A program made the position numbers and the translations under genes. A DNA stretch of 64,000 nucleotides from CAVSNH01 sp963729275 (GTDB taxonomy: Bacteria > Actinomycetota > Acidimicrobiia > Acidimicrobiales > RAAP-2), in contig CAVSNH010000003.1 in the NCBI GenBank assembly GCA_963729275.1, positions 682,001 through 746,000 of the forward strand, read 5' to 3'. This document shows, in pieces, positions 53,019-62,238 of this stretch. Within the stretch, counting starts at the first letter, position 1; each line of letters begins with the position of its first letter. Under the pieces are notes generated by a model. The model did not search any database, was not told where the DNA came from, and worked only from the letters and a program-made list of their open reading frames with translations.

Positions 53019-54851
53019 TCAGTCCGAGATCCGCAAGTCGTCCTCAGCAAGTTCGCTTAGTTGTCGTTCCGCCTCTGCATCGCTCAACGATGAGATAGCG
53101 GCCATAAGGGCCTGCTCGACCTCGTCCGTCACTCCGGCCACGGTGGGACTATCGAACAAGACGCGCAGCGACAGCTCTACGCCGAAAAGGTCCGACAGGC
53201 GAGCGAGCAATTGGGCACCGAGAAGGGAGTGGCCACCTAGGACAAGGAAGAAATCCTCATCGATTCCAACCGACTCCACTTCAAGCAGCTCGGCGACGAG
53301 ACCTGCCACTGCACGCTCGGTCACGTTGCGTGGGAGTGACGGCTGGAGGTCAGTAGTGCCGACGGGCAGCGGGACCAACGACAGCGCCGCCCTATCGATC
53401 TTGCCGTTGGCGGTGAGAGGCAGGCTTTCCTGCCAGATGAATAACGCCGGCAGCATGACCTCGGGCAGGTGTCGGCAGAGATGACTCCGAAGGAGCTCTG
53501 CATCTGGCGGGTCCGCGACCGCGGGTACGAGGTACGCGACGAGCCGCCGATTGGTGGCGACGCCGGTCGCCAAGACGACGCTCGCACGCACAGCCGGATG
53601 ACTCATCAATGCCACCTCGACCTCACCCGGTTCCATGCGAACCCCGTGGATAGTCACCTGATCGTCCAGACGCCCCAAGAACTCCAGCTCCCCGTCTGGC
53701 CGCCATCGACCCAAGTCGCCGGTGCGATACACGACCTCATTGATCTCACCGCCGAGGTAGTCGGGTAAGAAGCGCTCTTTGGTCAGATCCGGACGATTGT
53801 GGTAGCCGCGGGCTACCGACAAGCCGCCGATAAGGACTTCCCCCGGCTCTCCCGGCTCGACTGGGCGCAGGTCGTCGTCGACGAGGTGGATGTGAGTACC
53901 GGCGATAGGGCGTCCGAGTGAGGGCTTGAGGCCACCTTGGTCATCTGGAGGAATCACGCCGGAGGTTGAGACGACCGTCGCTTCGGTGACGCCGTAGTTA
54001 TTGACCAAGTCGAAAGGTAAGCCTGGAGGAGGCGGGCGGAGAAGAACATCACCCCCGGTGAGCATCGATCGCAGCGGCGCCCGCGATGGCCATGGAACGG
54101 TCATGACCGCCTGTGCAAGAGCCGTGGGTACGAAACTGATCGTGATCTCATGTGCAAGCAGCCAGTCACGGAGGGCAGTTGGGTCTGTCCGGATCTCGTC
54201 AGGCGGGACATGGATCGAGGCTCCCGCGGTCAAGTAAGGCCAAATCTCCCAGACTGCTGCGTCGAACCCAGGGCTGGCGATCTGTGTTCCACGATCGGCC
54301 GAAGTCAACGCGAATTCGCGCTGATGCCAGCGAATCAAGTTGAGGAGGCTCCTGTGCTCGACTATTACACCCTTAGGAGCACCGCTGGATCCGGACGTAT
54401 AGACCAGGTATGCCGCGTCGTTCCCACCGCCAGCCGCCGCGACGCTGAATCCCGCCACCGGCGGTGGCAGATGGGCGAGGTCGACGTCCACGAAGGTAGC
54501 TTCCGAGTGAAGCGCTCTGGGCGTTCCCGAGCTGCCGACAAGGATCCCCGCGCCGGAGTCCCGTAGCATGAAGGAGAGTCGTTCCTGCGGATAGCTCGGG
54601 TCGAGCGCCACGTAGACGCCGCCGGCCTTCAGGATCCCGAGCGCTCCCACCAAGAGCGCAGCGGAGCGCTCGAAGCAAAGCCCCACGAAGATGCCGCTAT
54701 CGACACCGAGAGAGCGCAGCCTCCGACTGAGTTCGTCCGCGTGCCCATCCAACTCACCATAAGTCAGCACTCCTTGCGAGTCACTGACAGCGACAGCGTT
54801 AGGCCACCGGGTCGCCGCGACCTTGACGAGGCTCTCAACACGTTCAGACAC
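53019..54851 (-). CDS. Stand-alone adenylation-thiolation (A-T) NRPS protein
   Basis: I take GTG 54851 (610 aa) as start; a frame start at 54929 adds a hydrophobic stretch not expected here. Adenylation motifs: AAYLVYTSGSSGAPKGVIVE, FDAAVWEIWPYLTAGASIHV, NNYGVTEATVVST, VYRTGDLGRW, NGKIDRAALS. Carrier: FFLVLGGHSLLGAQLLARL. By hand the pocket residues read D-A-W-F-L-G-N-V-V, which I recall as a leucine code. There is no condensation domain, so it is an initiation module. Downstream are the P450, C-A-T-TE and PPTase genes, probably one transcript. Confidence 0.93.
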   Translation of the reverse strand: MSERVESLVKVAATRWPNAVAVSDSQGVLTYGELDGHADELSRRLRSLGVDSGIFVGLCFERSAALLVGALGILKAGGVYVALDPSYPQERLSFMLRDSGAGILVGSSGTPRALHSEATFVDVDLAHLPPPVAGFSVAAAGGGNDAAYLVYTSGSSGAPKGVIVEHRSLLNLIRWHQREFALTSADRGTQIASPGFDAAVWEIWPYLTAGASIHVPPDEIRTDPTALRDWLLAHEITISFVPTALAQAVMTVPWPSRAPLRSMLTGGDVLLRPPPPGLPFDLVNNYGVTEATVVSTSGVIPPDDQGGLKPSLGRPIAGTHIHLVDDDLRPVEPGEPGEVLIGGLSVARGYHNRPDLTKERFLPDYLGGEINEVVYRTGDLGRWRPDGELEFLGRLDDQVTIHGVRMEPGEVEVALMSHPAVRASVVLATGVATNRRLVAYLVPAVADPPDAELLRSHLCRHLPEVMLPALFIWQESLPLTANGKIDRAALSLVPLPVGTTDLQPSLPRNVTERAVAGLVAELLEVESVGIDEDFFLVLGGHSLLGAQLLARLSDLFGVELSLRVLFDSPTVAGVTDEVEQALMAAISSLSDAEAERQLSELAEDDLRISD

Positions 54852-55261
54852 TGGAAGCACTATCGTCCAGAAAAGCCACAGGAACGTCAGGACCCTCAGA
54901 GGCTGACGCTCGGGGAGGCCACCGGCCACGCCAAGCTTCTATACCTGTTTGTGCGGACACCTCAGAAGCCGCCAGAGGCCGTGGTCTTACAACGATTGCA
55001 ATGAGCGCCCCGCTGCACCACAAAGAGATACTTCAAGTCTCGCCGTACTTCCGCTCTGGCAATGCTCAAGACACAACCATCGGCACAACGGCCACCGAGA
55101 AGCACCTAGCTTGCCGACGTCGAGGACGCTACTTTCCAGCGAGTCCCCGCGCTAGTCCCCGGCCGCCCTCTTGGTACCGAAAACGCTCTTTTCAGCTCTT
55201 CTGGATTGGGACGATGCACATCGCTCGCCCACTGCTCCACGTGGTTCGATAAGAAAACCAC
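54852..55261. other. Upstream region of the NRPS operon
   Basis: About 400 bp. It should hold the NRPS promoter, but no clear -35/-10 pair or operator was found. Frames here look non-coding. Confidence 0.4.
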
Positions 55262-55315
55262 TTAGAGGCGTCGGAGCACCACTGTCGACGGTGAAGAAGT
55301 CGCAGGCCGCGCCGG
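55262..55315 (-). mobile_element. Transposase fragment around the ACDFFTVD motif
   Basis: The minus strand reads ACDFFTVD followed, after a 1-base shift, by VVLRRL, the same stretch as in the remnant at 44950-45802. It is joined directly to the broken GH38 gene. Confidence 0.65.
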
Positions 55316-55459
55316 CTCCTCATCGAGCCGATCTACGGCCGACCGAAATGTCTGGAGGACTTCGTGCATCCCTTCCCTCCAGTCCCAGATCCACATGGGG
55401 TCGATGTGGGCGTTCCCCACCATGTGCAAGCGAACGGGTGGGTGGTAACCGCGCCTCAT
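55316..55459 (-). pseudogene. GH38 alpha-mannosidase, only the N-terminal stub
   Basis: Starting at ATG 55459 after CAGGAGAG, the protein begins MRRGYHPPVRLHMVGNAHID, PMWIWDWREGMHEVLQTFRS, AVDRLDEEP. This is the start of the GH38 catalytic domain, whose HIDPxWxW motif includes zinc ligands. After ~45 residues it runs into the transposase fragment and stops. The normal protein has ~800-1000 residues, so nearly all is lost while its start and ribosome site survive. Confidence 0.85.
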
Positions 55460-55699
55460 CTCTTGGCTCTCCTGATCATGTCCGTCCCATCATGGATGCC
55501 CGCCACCGGTCGATCCACTCCAAGCGAAGAAGTTCGCGCACGAACAGCCTCAAGGGTGCCATCACGGCGCCTGCCCGTAAACAGTCAGATCCGCAAAGCG
55601 TCCGACTCGGACACATAGCCAGGGCTGCGTTACCGTGTCGATCATGGATGTCCCCGGACGGATGTGACCTTCGTCTACAGCTCGTTGAGGAGAACTTCC

Positions 55700-57415
55700 C
55701 TAGTTCTTCGAACCCTTGCTGGTGAACGATCCGACCCAGTCGTAGTCGGCGTTGAGACCCTTCGAGCCAAGCGGCAGCGGGATCAACGGGTCGAGTGCCA
55801 TCACCGACAGCGAGCCAGCGGCCGTCGTGCCATTTCGAAGAGCCTTCTTCTGCGCGAGAACGAATGAGACCGATCCCGGCGGCGTGCCGTGTTGCACCCA
55901 GTCGATGAGGGGCGTGAGGAGGTTGGCACCGGAGACTGCCGGATCCCCTCCGGCCAGGCAGTGATATTGAGCCGGGATCATGTAAAGGCGAGAGAAGGCC
56001 TGGCTGGCCGGGTAACCCCCGGCGGCATTGACCACGGCTGTGTAGTAAGCCACGGTGCCGAACGGCGGGACCGCCTGGTCAGCCCATCCTTGGTAAAGGA
56101 TCAGCTTTCCACCGCTCGCTGCAAACGGGGAAAGGTCGGGATTTGTTGCGTCGTAGAGCCCAGAGAGCGCGCTCAACGACCGGTAGGTCGACGCGGTGAA
56201 GTGGAGCTCTGACAGGGAGTACGTGCTCGGTGGGTCGGTCCGGAAGGCCAGGTAGCGGAGATAGTTCGTGGCGTACTGGTCGGCCGGCATGTCCCGGGGC
56301 CAGTCTCGATCGCCGGAGGACGCGATGAACCAGCCCGCCCACGCCAACTCCGATCCGAAGGGTTCGCCGCCCGGATACAGGGACTGCCCGGCCGGGTCCG
56401 TCGGTCCTCGGTACAGGGCGGTCACGACCCGGACCTGCGCTCCCGTCAGGCAAGCATCGGTGACCTGGCCGTGGCACTCGATGCTCAAGGGGGAGAAACT
56501 GCACGTTCGAGGATCGGGAACGTAGCCCCGACCTTGGCCACATGCCTCGACGACCGCCGCGTGGAGCGCCGGGAGTTTTTCCGAGGTGAGGATCTCCCGA
56601 CCTCCGGGCCCGGTGTTGGCCCGGATGAGCCAACCCTCGAACAGCCCGTTCAGCTGCGACTCGAGGTTGGCCGGCGCCCCGGCCAAGACGCCGTCGAAGT
56701 CGTGCGGGTAGCGCTGGGCCTCGATGAGCGCCTCGCGCCCACCGTCAGAGCAGCCGTCGAAGTACGAGTACGTAGGACCGCGGCCGTAGTAGTCGGCAAT
56801 GAGGGCCTTGGCCACGAGGGCCAGCTGGTGTTCCGACGTCGAGCCGAAGACGAGACGACTCTTGGATTCGTTGGCCGCCCACCGAGCATCGGTGATCGAC
56901 CGTGTCACGTGACCCTCGTTGTCGACCGCCACCGCCAAAGTGTTCCCGCTCACTTCGGGACAGCCCTTGGACGCCACAGGCAGCGATGGGAACAACAGCC
57001 CGCAATAACCGCCGCAGCCCTCCTGCAGGTACTGGCCTCGGTAGGCCGAGTGGGGTAGGCGGAGGTCAAAATAGAGACTCCCGCCGATGATCCCCTCTAC
57101 ATGGCAGTATGCCGCGCCGGTGAACTCGGAAATCCGCGCCGAGAGAACCCGCACCTGATCTCCGCGCGACGAGTCTGGATGCTCCGAGGTGAGGTGCTCA
57201 CACGTCTGGACCGGGCGAATGATCGGATTACTGGGTGTGGCCGCTTCAGCAGCCATTCCATCGGAGACGGCATTGAGCAGAGCGCTCGGAACGATCAGCG
57301 CTCCCAGAACAACGAGGTACCGCGGGACGCGAAGAACGTGCCGCCGACAGCGTGGGCTTCTAACCGGTGGAAACCCCGACTGTTCTTGCTGCCGGTCAGC
57401 TCGTCGGCCGATCAC
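55700..57415 (-). CDS. Tannase/feruloyl esterase-family secreted protein
   Basis: The frame has 571 residues; a start near the signal peptide (VLRVPRYLVVLGALIVPSAL) is likely. The tannase pattern is clear: SYFDGCSDGGREALIEAQRY with the nucleophilic Ser in GCSDGG, PHDFDGVLAGAPA, CGQGRGYVPDPRTCSF, GGKLILYQGWADQAVPPFGT with the Asp, and MIPAQYHCLAGGDP with the His. The two Cys beside Ser and His usually form the family's bridge. It hydrolyses ester bonds of plant phenolics outside the cell. Confidence 0.9.
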   Translation of the reverse strand: MIGRRADRQQEQSGFPPVRSPRCRRHVLRVPRYLVVLGALIVPSALLNAVSDGMAAEAATPSNPIIRPVQTCEHLTSEHPDSSRGDQVRVLSARISEFTGAAYCHVEGIIGGSLYFDLRLPHSAYRGQYLQEGCGGYCGLLFPSLPVASKGCPEVSGNTLAVAVDNEGHVTRSITDARWAANESKSRLVFGSTSEHQLALVAKALIADYYGRGPTYSYFDGCSDGGREALIEAQRYPHDFDGVLAGAPANLESQLNGLFEGWLIRANTGPGGREILTSEKLPALHAAVVEACGQGRGYVPDPRTCSFSPLSIECHGQVTDACLTGAQVRVVTALYRGPTDPAGQSLYPGGEPFGSELAWAGWFIASSGDRDWPRDMPADQYATNYLRYLAFRTDPPSTYSLSELHFTASTYRSLSALSGLYDATNPDLSPFAASGGKLILYQGWADQAVPPFGTVAYYTAVVNAAGGYPASQAFSRLYMIPAQYHCLAGGDPAVSGANLLTPLIDWVQHGTPPGSVSFVLAQKKALRNGTTAAGSLSVMALDPLIPLPLGSKGLNADYDWVGSFTSKGSKN

Positions 57416-57990
57416 CGTTTAGCTCCAGTCCATCTGGATACGGAAGGGAACTGCCCGAGCGGAGCCCGATCCGATGGCGCCACGAGTGGTCCCCCTGGCC
57501 AGGTCAGCACTGAGGACTCGGGCCACCCCTCCGCTCGACTCGAAGAACTGCTGAGGATCTCGATGGTGCTCATCGGTCACTACTCCATTATGCGGCCCCG
57601 GAGACTGGCACCGGTTCCTCTTGGGGGTGCCAGCTGATCGCTAACTGCTGGCGCGGTCGATGCTTTCGAGGCAAGGTCTGTGGCCTCTGAAAGCACGCGG
57701 TTGAGGGCAGGGAGCGTGCCGGCGGAATTGGCTCCATAGTCAGGTGAGTCACTGACGCACCTCCTAACTGGCGCCCATCAGGTCGGTATCCTTCGGCCGT
57801 GCGGGAACCGGTTGGGTGAAAGCATTACGTACGGCTCGCCTAGGGTCGCTGCGACTTGGTGTCAGGGCAACCTTGCTCACAATGGTTGTAGCTGGCTGTA
57901 GTAGCTAGTCGGCATCCGCGACCGGGGACATGAGGTCACGTCCTCGGACAATCGAGGCGGCGGCAACGGTGCTCGCACTAGCGTTCGAAC
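57416..57990. other. Long intergenic stretch, no gene recognised
   Basis: About 575 bp between divergent genes (tannase and the ABC operon). It must hold both promoters, but no confident -35/-10 pair was found. A minus-strand frame crossing it (57905-58657) is an antisense shadow. Confidence 0.4.
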
Positions 57991-60666
57991 GTGACGAGTG
58001 TGCTTCGCTCTGCACCATGGCGACGAGCCCCTTTTCTTTTTCTGAGGCAGCCGGCAGTCGCCCTCGCCGTCGGCGCAACGGCATTCGTCCTGGGCCTGAG
58101 TGCTGCCGCCGCTCCCCTCTACCTGGCCTCGGTGGGCTCCGCATCGGTCTCACTCCAGATGGCGCAACGTTGCGTGTCGTCACTCGGCAACGTTGCCTCG
58201 GGAAGCGGGCCGCTGTCGGGCATCGGCCAGGCACAGAGCTCTCTCGCCGCCATCTCAGCGCACACGCTCGAATTAGCTGGCGCACCGAGCGACGCACTTG
58301 TTGCGCCGTCGCTAACGATGGTCGACGACGTGACGGCCAGTCGAACAGGGAGCGGAGAAACCGCGCAGCCGGCGCAGCTTGCCACGAGGACCGCGGGACT
58401 GTCGCACATTCAGGTGCTCTCAAGCGCCGGTGGTCAGGGGGTCTGGATCTCAGACGACTACGCCTCGTTGCTGCGCGCCCGTGCCGGCGAAAGCCTGCTT
58501 CTCCACTTCGACGACCCGAACACTTCCCGCATGGCAGAGCTGACATCGGCACGAGTGCGCATCGCCGGCATCTATCGCCAACTGGTGGGGACCACGCTTC
58601 CGGCGTTTTGGTGCTCACTGTCGGACGTGTTCGGGACGCCTGATTCGGGATCTCCACCGGCTCCAGTGATCCTGACAGACGAGGCTACGTTTCGCTCGCT
58701 CTTGGGCTCCATGCATGTCAGCACCGTCAGCTTCATGACGTGGGAGCGACCCCCGGTTTCGACGCTCAGCCTGCCCGATGCGCAGAGAACCGCCTGGGCA
58801 ACTCAGCGTTTCTTCGACGAGCTCGGAGGCGCCCCCCATCACATCGCCGGAAGCTACGAGGTCATTTCCGATGTCGACCCGCAGTACACGTTCCTCGTGG
58901 CACATGCCGCTGCGACCAGGCAGGCAGTGCGGCAGGGCATCCTCCCGGCGGCGCTGGCAGGCGCAATAATCGCCGCTCTGCTGATGGCGGCAGCCGGCAG
59001 CTACTGGGCCGATCGCAGACGGCTCGAGATTGCCCTTCTTGCGTCCCGTGGCGTGGGACCGGTCGCACTGGGCCTCAAAGCCTCTCTGGAGATGCTGGTC
59101 CCTATCGGCGTCGGGACTGCGCTCGGCTGGTTGTGTGGGATTGGGCTCGTGACAGTGATCGGTCCAAGCTCGGAGTTCGGTTCGGCAGCCGTCACCGAGG
59201 CATTGTGGTTTGCTTTGGGTGGCGCCGCAGTGGGCTTGAGTCTGCTCACGGTGGTCGGCGGTTTGCGTGCCTGGTTTCAAACAGAGCGCCGTGCCGGATC
59301 GAGAAGATATGGCTGGGCGAGGGTTCCAGTGGAGGTCGTCGGTCTGGGCCTGGTCCTGTGGATTTGGCTCACTCTCGGCCAGGTCTCTCTCGAGGCGGGT
59401 GGCACGTCGGCCCCAGCTGTCCAGTCCGGCTTCGTGGTCTTCCCACTCGTGTTCCTGGTCAGCTTCACCGCGCTGTTCGCAAGGCTCATGGTGGTGGGGC
59501 TGAGGCAACCGCAAGTCCGGACGGCTACCAAGGACGCTCCGGTCCCTCTATGGCTCGCCACACGGAGGCTGATAGGAGCCCCCCAGGCTGCAGGCGTCGT
59601 CGTCGCCTCGATTGCCGTCGCGCTCGGTCTCTTCGTCTATGCCGCGGCACTGGCGCGATCGGAGACGTCGACGCTGCAAGCAAAGGCCGAGACCTTCGTG
59701 GGCTCTGACGTCGCCGCCACCACAAATTCCATTGGTCGATTGCCGTCTTCCCTGGCCGCCACGGCGACCGAGGTGCTGGTCGGCCGCAACGAGACCGTCG
59801 GGTCGACAGCTGTCGACGTCATCGGCGTGGATCCTTCAACATTCAGCCGCGGCGCCTTCTGGGATTCGTCGTACTCGAGCAGCTCGCTACCGTCACTGAT
59901 GACCGAGCTCGCGACGTCGGCCCGTCGAAAGGGTCCGGTTCCGGTTATTGTCGCGGGAGATCCGTCACTCTCGCTCGGACCCGGGCTCAGCGTAACGGCA
60001 TACGGTGTTTCGCCTTCCCGGGTGCGGAGGATCGATACGGCGACAGAGTTCCCGGGGCAGAACGGCACCACGCCGGTCTTGGTGATGACGCGTGCCGATC
60101 TCAACAGGCTGGACCCCGATGCCGTCAGCCAGGTGTGGGCGCGTGGCTTGGAGAGCGACGTGCTTGCCAGCTTGGCCGTCGCAGGTATCAGGGCACCGAT
60201 CGTCGTCTCCTCAAGCTCCGTTCTCGACGAGACGTCGTTCGCCTCCATCGGCTGGACATTCGTCTACTTGGAATCACTCGGGGTTCTCATCGGGGCAATC
60301 GCAGTGGGTGGCCTGCTCCTCTTCGTGAACTCACGCAGTCGGTCTCGAGCCAAATCATATGTATTCGCACTGAGAATGGGTCTATTGCGCCGCTCGCATG
60401 CCCTCTCGTTGGCCTTGGAATTCGGGAGCCTGTTCGCCACGGGCGCCGTTCTGGGTGCGGCGCTCGCTTGGGTGGCCGTCGAGATAGTGAACGCCCACTT
60501 CAATCTGCTTCCCGGCTTACCTCCGACGGAACTGGTGGAAGTGCCGTGGATCGCTCTTGGCTCCGGCTTCTTGGTTGCGATCGGTGCATGGCTCATGATC
60601 ACTGCATGGGCCCAGCATGTCGTGAACAGGACTCAGCCATCAGAACTCCTACGGTTCGATGACTGA
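57991..60666 (+). CDS. FtsX-like ABC transporter permease
   Basis: The start is GTG 57991; 891 residues. A first membrane helix (VALAVGATAFVLGLSAAAAP) is followed by a ~270-residue extracytoplasmic domain, helices around residues 310-500 (LPAALAGAIIAALLMAAAGS), a second outer domain, and three final helices (FVYLESLGVLIGAIAVGGLL, LGSGFLVAIGAWLMIT). This duplicated layout is that of MacB/FtsX-type permeases with eight to ten helices. It overlaps the first ATPase gene by 8 bp. The ATPases power extrusion or mechanical work on an unknown substrate. Confidence 0.85.
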   Translation: MTSVLRSAPWRRAPFLFLRQPAVALAVGATAFVLGLSAAAAPLYLASVGSASVSLQMAQRCVSSLGNVASGSGPLSGIGQAQSSLAAISAHTLELAGAPSDALVAPSLTMVDDVTASRTGSGETAQPAQLATRTAGLSHIQVLSSAGGQGVWISDDYASLLRARAGESLLLHFDDPNTSRMAELTSARVRIAGIYRQLVGTTLPAFWCSLSDVFGTPDSGSPPAPVILTDEATFRSLLGSMHVSTVSFMTWERPPVSTLSLPDAQRTAWATQRFFDELGGAPHHIAGSYEVISDVDPQYTFLVAHAAATRQAVRQGILPAALAGAIIAALLMAAAGSYWADRRRLEIALLASRGVGPVALGLKASLEMLVPIGVGTALGWLCGIGLVTVIGPSSEFGSAAVTEALWFALGGAAVGLSLLTVVGGLRAWFQTERRAGSRRYGWARVPVEVVGLGLVLWIWLTLGQVSLEAGGTSAPAVQSGFVVFPLVFLVSFTALFARLMVVGLRQPQVRTATKDAPVPLWLATRRLIGAPQAAGVVVASIAVALGLFVYAAALARSETSTLQAKAETFVGSDVAATTNSIGRLPSSLAATATEVLVGRNETVGSTAVDVIGVDPSTFSRGAFWDSSYSSSSLPSLMTELATSARRKGPVPVIVAGDPSLSLGPGLSVTAYGVSPSRVRRIDTATEFPGQNGTTPVLVMTRADLNRLDPDAVSQVWARGLESDVLASLAVAGIRAPIVVSSSSVLDETSFASIGWTFVYLESLGVLIGAIAVGGLLLFVNSRSRSRAKSYVFALRMGLLRRSHALSLALEFGSLFATGAVLGAALAWVAVEIVNAHFNLLPGLPPTELVEVPWIALGSGFLVAIGAWLMITAWAQHVVNRTQPSELLRFDD

Positions 60667-61339
60667 CCACCAAGATCCGCTTGCCGTGGCGTGTCTTCAT
60701 GTGAGCAAGACGTATACCTTGCGTGACTCCAGCGTTCCCGCCCTCGTCGACGTGAGCATGCAGGTATTCGTCGGGCAGATCACCGCCGTTTTCGGCCCCT
60801 CGGGGTCGGGAAAGTCCACACTCCTGCGCTTACTGAGCGCAGTTGACCGCCCCGACGAAGGACAGGTGCTCTATGGGGACATCTCGACAGGAGAACTCTC
60901 GGCCCGCCGACGCAGACGATTGCGGCGACACACGATCTCCTATGTCTTTCAGGAGCCTGGCCAGAATCTGATCGGCTACCTGAACGCCCGTGACCACCTC
61001 GTGCTGGCCGGGCAGTTGAGGGGATCGGCCCTGGACGGCATCGATGCGCTGCTCGACTCGGTCGGATTGGGAAACCGGGCGGACCACCTGCCTGACGAGC
61101 TCTCGGGCGGCGAACAGCAACGGCTAGCCGTGGCGGCGGCCGTGATGGGTGAGCCCCTACTGGTGCTCGGTGACGAGCTCACGGCGGAGTTGGACCGAGC
61201 GTCGGGAGCTCGGCTCCTCTCCTCGATTGTCGACCTGGCGCGGGCCGGGACCACGTTTGTCATCGCGTCCCATGATCCCACGGTGCGGGAGATCGCCGAT
61301 GTTGTCGTAGAGCTCCAGAACGGTCGGGTCACGTCGTGA
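60659..61339 (+). CDS. ABC transporter ATPase 1
   Basis: This 226-residue LolD/MacB-type ATPase has Walker A FGPSGSGKSTLLRLLS, Q-loop YVFQEPGQNL, signature ELSGGEQQRLAVAAAV, Walker B LLVLGDELTAELDRAS (DELT in place of the usual DEPT) and H-loop FVIASHDPTV. It is translationally linked to the permease before it and the second ATPase after it (4-bp overlap). The two probably form a heterodimer. Confidence 0.95.
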   Translation: MTDHQDPLAVACLHVSKTYTLRDSSVPALVDVSMQVFVGQITAVFGPSGSGKSTLLRLLSAVDRPDEGQVLYGDISTGELSARRRRRLRRHTISYVFQEPGQNLIGYLNARDHLVLAGQLRGSALDGIDALLDSVGLGNRADHLPDELSGGEQQRLAVAAAVMGEPLLVLGDELTAELDRASGARLLSSIVDLARAGTTFVIASHDPTVREIADVVVELQNGRVTS

Positions 61340-62010
61340 GTGGTGCCGAACCCCTTCTTAGGGCGACGGGGATCAGCCGACGCTACAGGCGAGGGCCGGA
61401 GACGGTTACCGCCTTTCACGGAGTCGATCTGGCGCTTCAACCTGGAGAGGTTGTCGCCCTCGTCGGCCCGTCAGGATCTGGAAAGACAACGCTGCTCAAC
61501 GTGCTGTGTGGATGGGAGCGGCCCGATGAAGGACGCGTCGAGTGGCGAGGGATGGCTGACTTCACCCTGGCGACGTTGAGTTGGTCAGAGATCTCAATCG
61601 TTCCGCAATCGGCGGGACTCCTGGAAGATCTGACCCTGATTGAGAATGTGTCGTTGGCGCGGAGGCTGGGGGCAAAGCAACATCGGGGCGAACGTGCCGC
61701 ACACCTTGGACACGACCGGCATGAGGCTGAAGAGATCCTCGGGCGACTTGGGCTTGCACACCTCAGCGAACACATCCCACGCGCCACTTCGCTTGGTGAA
61801 CAACAGCGAACTGCGGTGGCACGGGCCCTGCTTCCGAGGTCGAGTCTGGTTCTTGCCGACGAGCCGACGGCGCACCAGGACGCGTCATCCACTGAGAAAG
61901 TGCTCGACGTGTTCTGCGACGCTGCGGCATCGGGCTCATGCTGCCTCATCGCGACGCACAGTCTCAGAGCCATCTCCCGGGCAGACCGTGTGGTGGCGTT
62001 GGACTCTTGA
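61336..62010 (+). CDS. ABC transporter ATPase 2
   Basis: This 224-residue protein starts at GTG within the stop of ATPase 1. Walker A is VGPSGSGKTTLLNVLCGW, the Q-loop ISIVPQSAGLLEDLTLIENV, Walker B LVLADEPTAHQD and H-loop LIATHSLRAIS. The signature reads TSLGEQQRTAVARALL, where LSGGQ has become SLGEQ; a degenerate signature on one side is common in asymmetric ABC heterodimers. It pairs with ATPase 1 on the single permease. Confidence 0.93.
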   Translation: MSGAEPLLRATGISRRYRRGPETVTAFHGVDLALQPGEVVALVGPSGSGKTTLLNVLCGWERPDEGRVEWRGMADFTLATLSWSEISIVPQSAGLLEDLTLIENVSLARRLGAKQHRGERAAHLGHDRHEAEEILGRLGLAHLSEHIPRATSLGEQQRTAVARALLPRSSLVLADEPTAHQDASSTEKVLDVFCDAAASGSCCLIATHSLRAISRADRVVALDS

Positions 62011-62042
62011 GCTAACCGATGTTTCTCAAAGGAGGACCGACC

Positions 62043-62204
62043 ATGACGGTCGAACGGCGAGTGGAACCGAGTCATGGCTGCGCTCAGGACCTTGTGGGGC
62101 CCGGTCACGTCCTCCGAGGGCTTCATGCAGACAAAGAAATAGCTCCACTGTGTCTCTCTGCATCTCTTTCAAAGAAGATGCGGCGTAATCGACGTTTTGA
62201 ATGA
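62043..62204 (+). CDS. Small ORF with near-perfect ribosome site after the ABC operon
   Basis: The ATG lies 7 bp after AAAGGAGG, the best ribosome site in this region, 32 bp after ATPase 2. The 53-residue product (MTVERRVEPSHGC..., ...SLSKKMRRNRRFE) has a basic tail and no membrane segment. It could be a small regulator, or the start of a lost fourth gene. Confidence 0.35.
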   Translation: MTVERRVEPSHGCAQDLVGPGHVLRGLHADKEIAPLCLSASLSKKMRRNRRFE

Positions 62205-62238
62205 CCGTTGCGGACCGTATCGGTCCGTGCTTGTCCGG

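Noticed and set aside
57905..58657. 250-codon minus-strand open frame
   Set aside because: It is antisense to the permease N-terminus and Arg/Pro/Ser-rich throughout.
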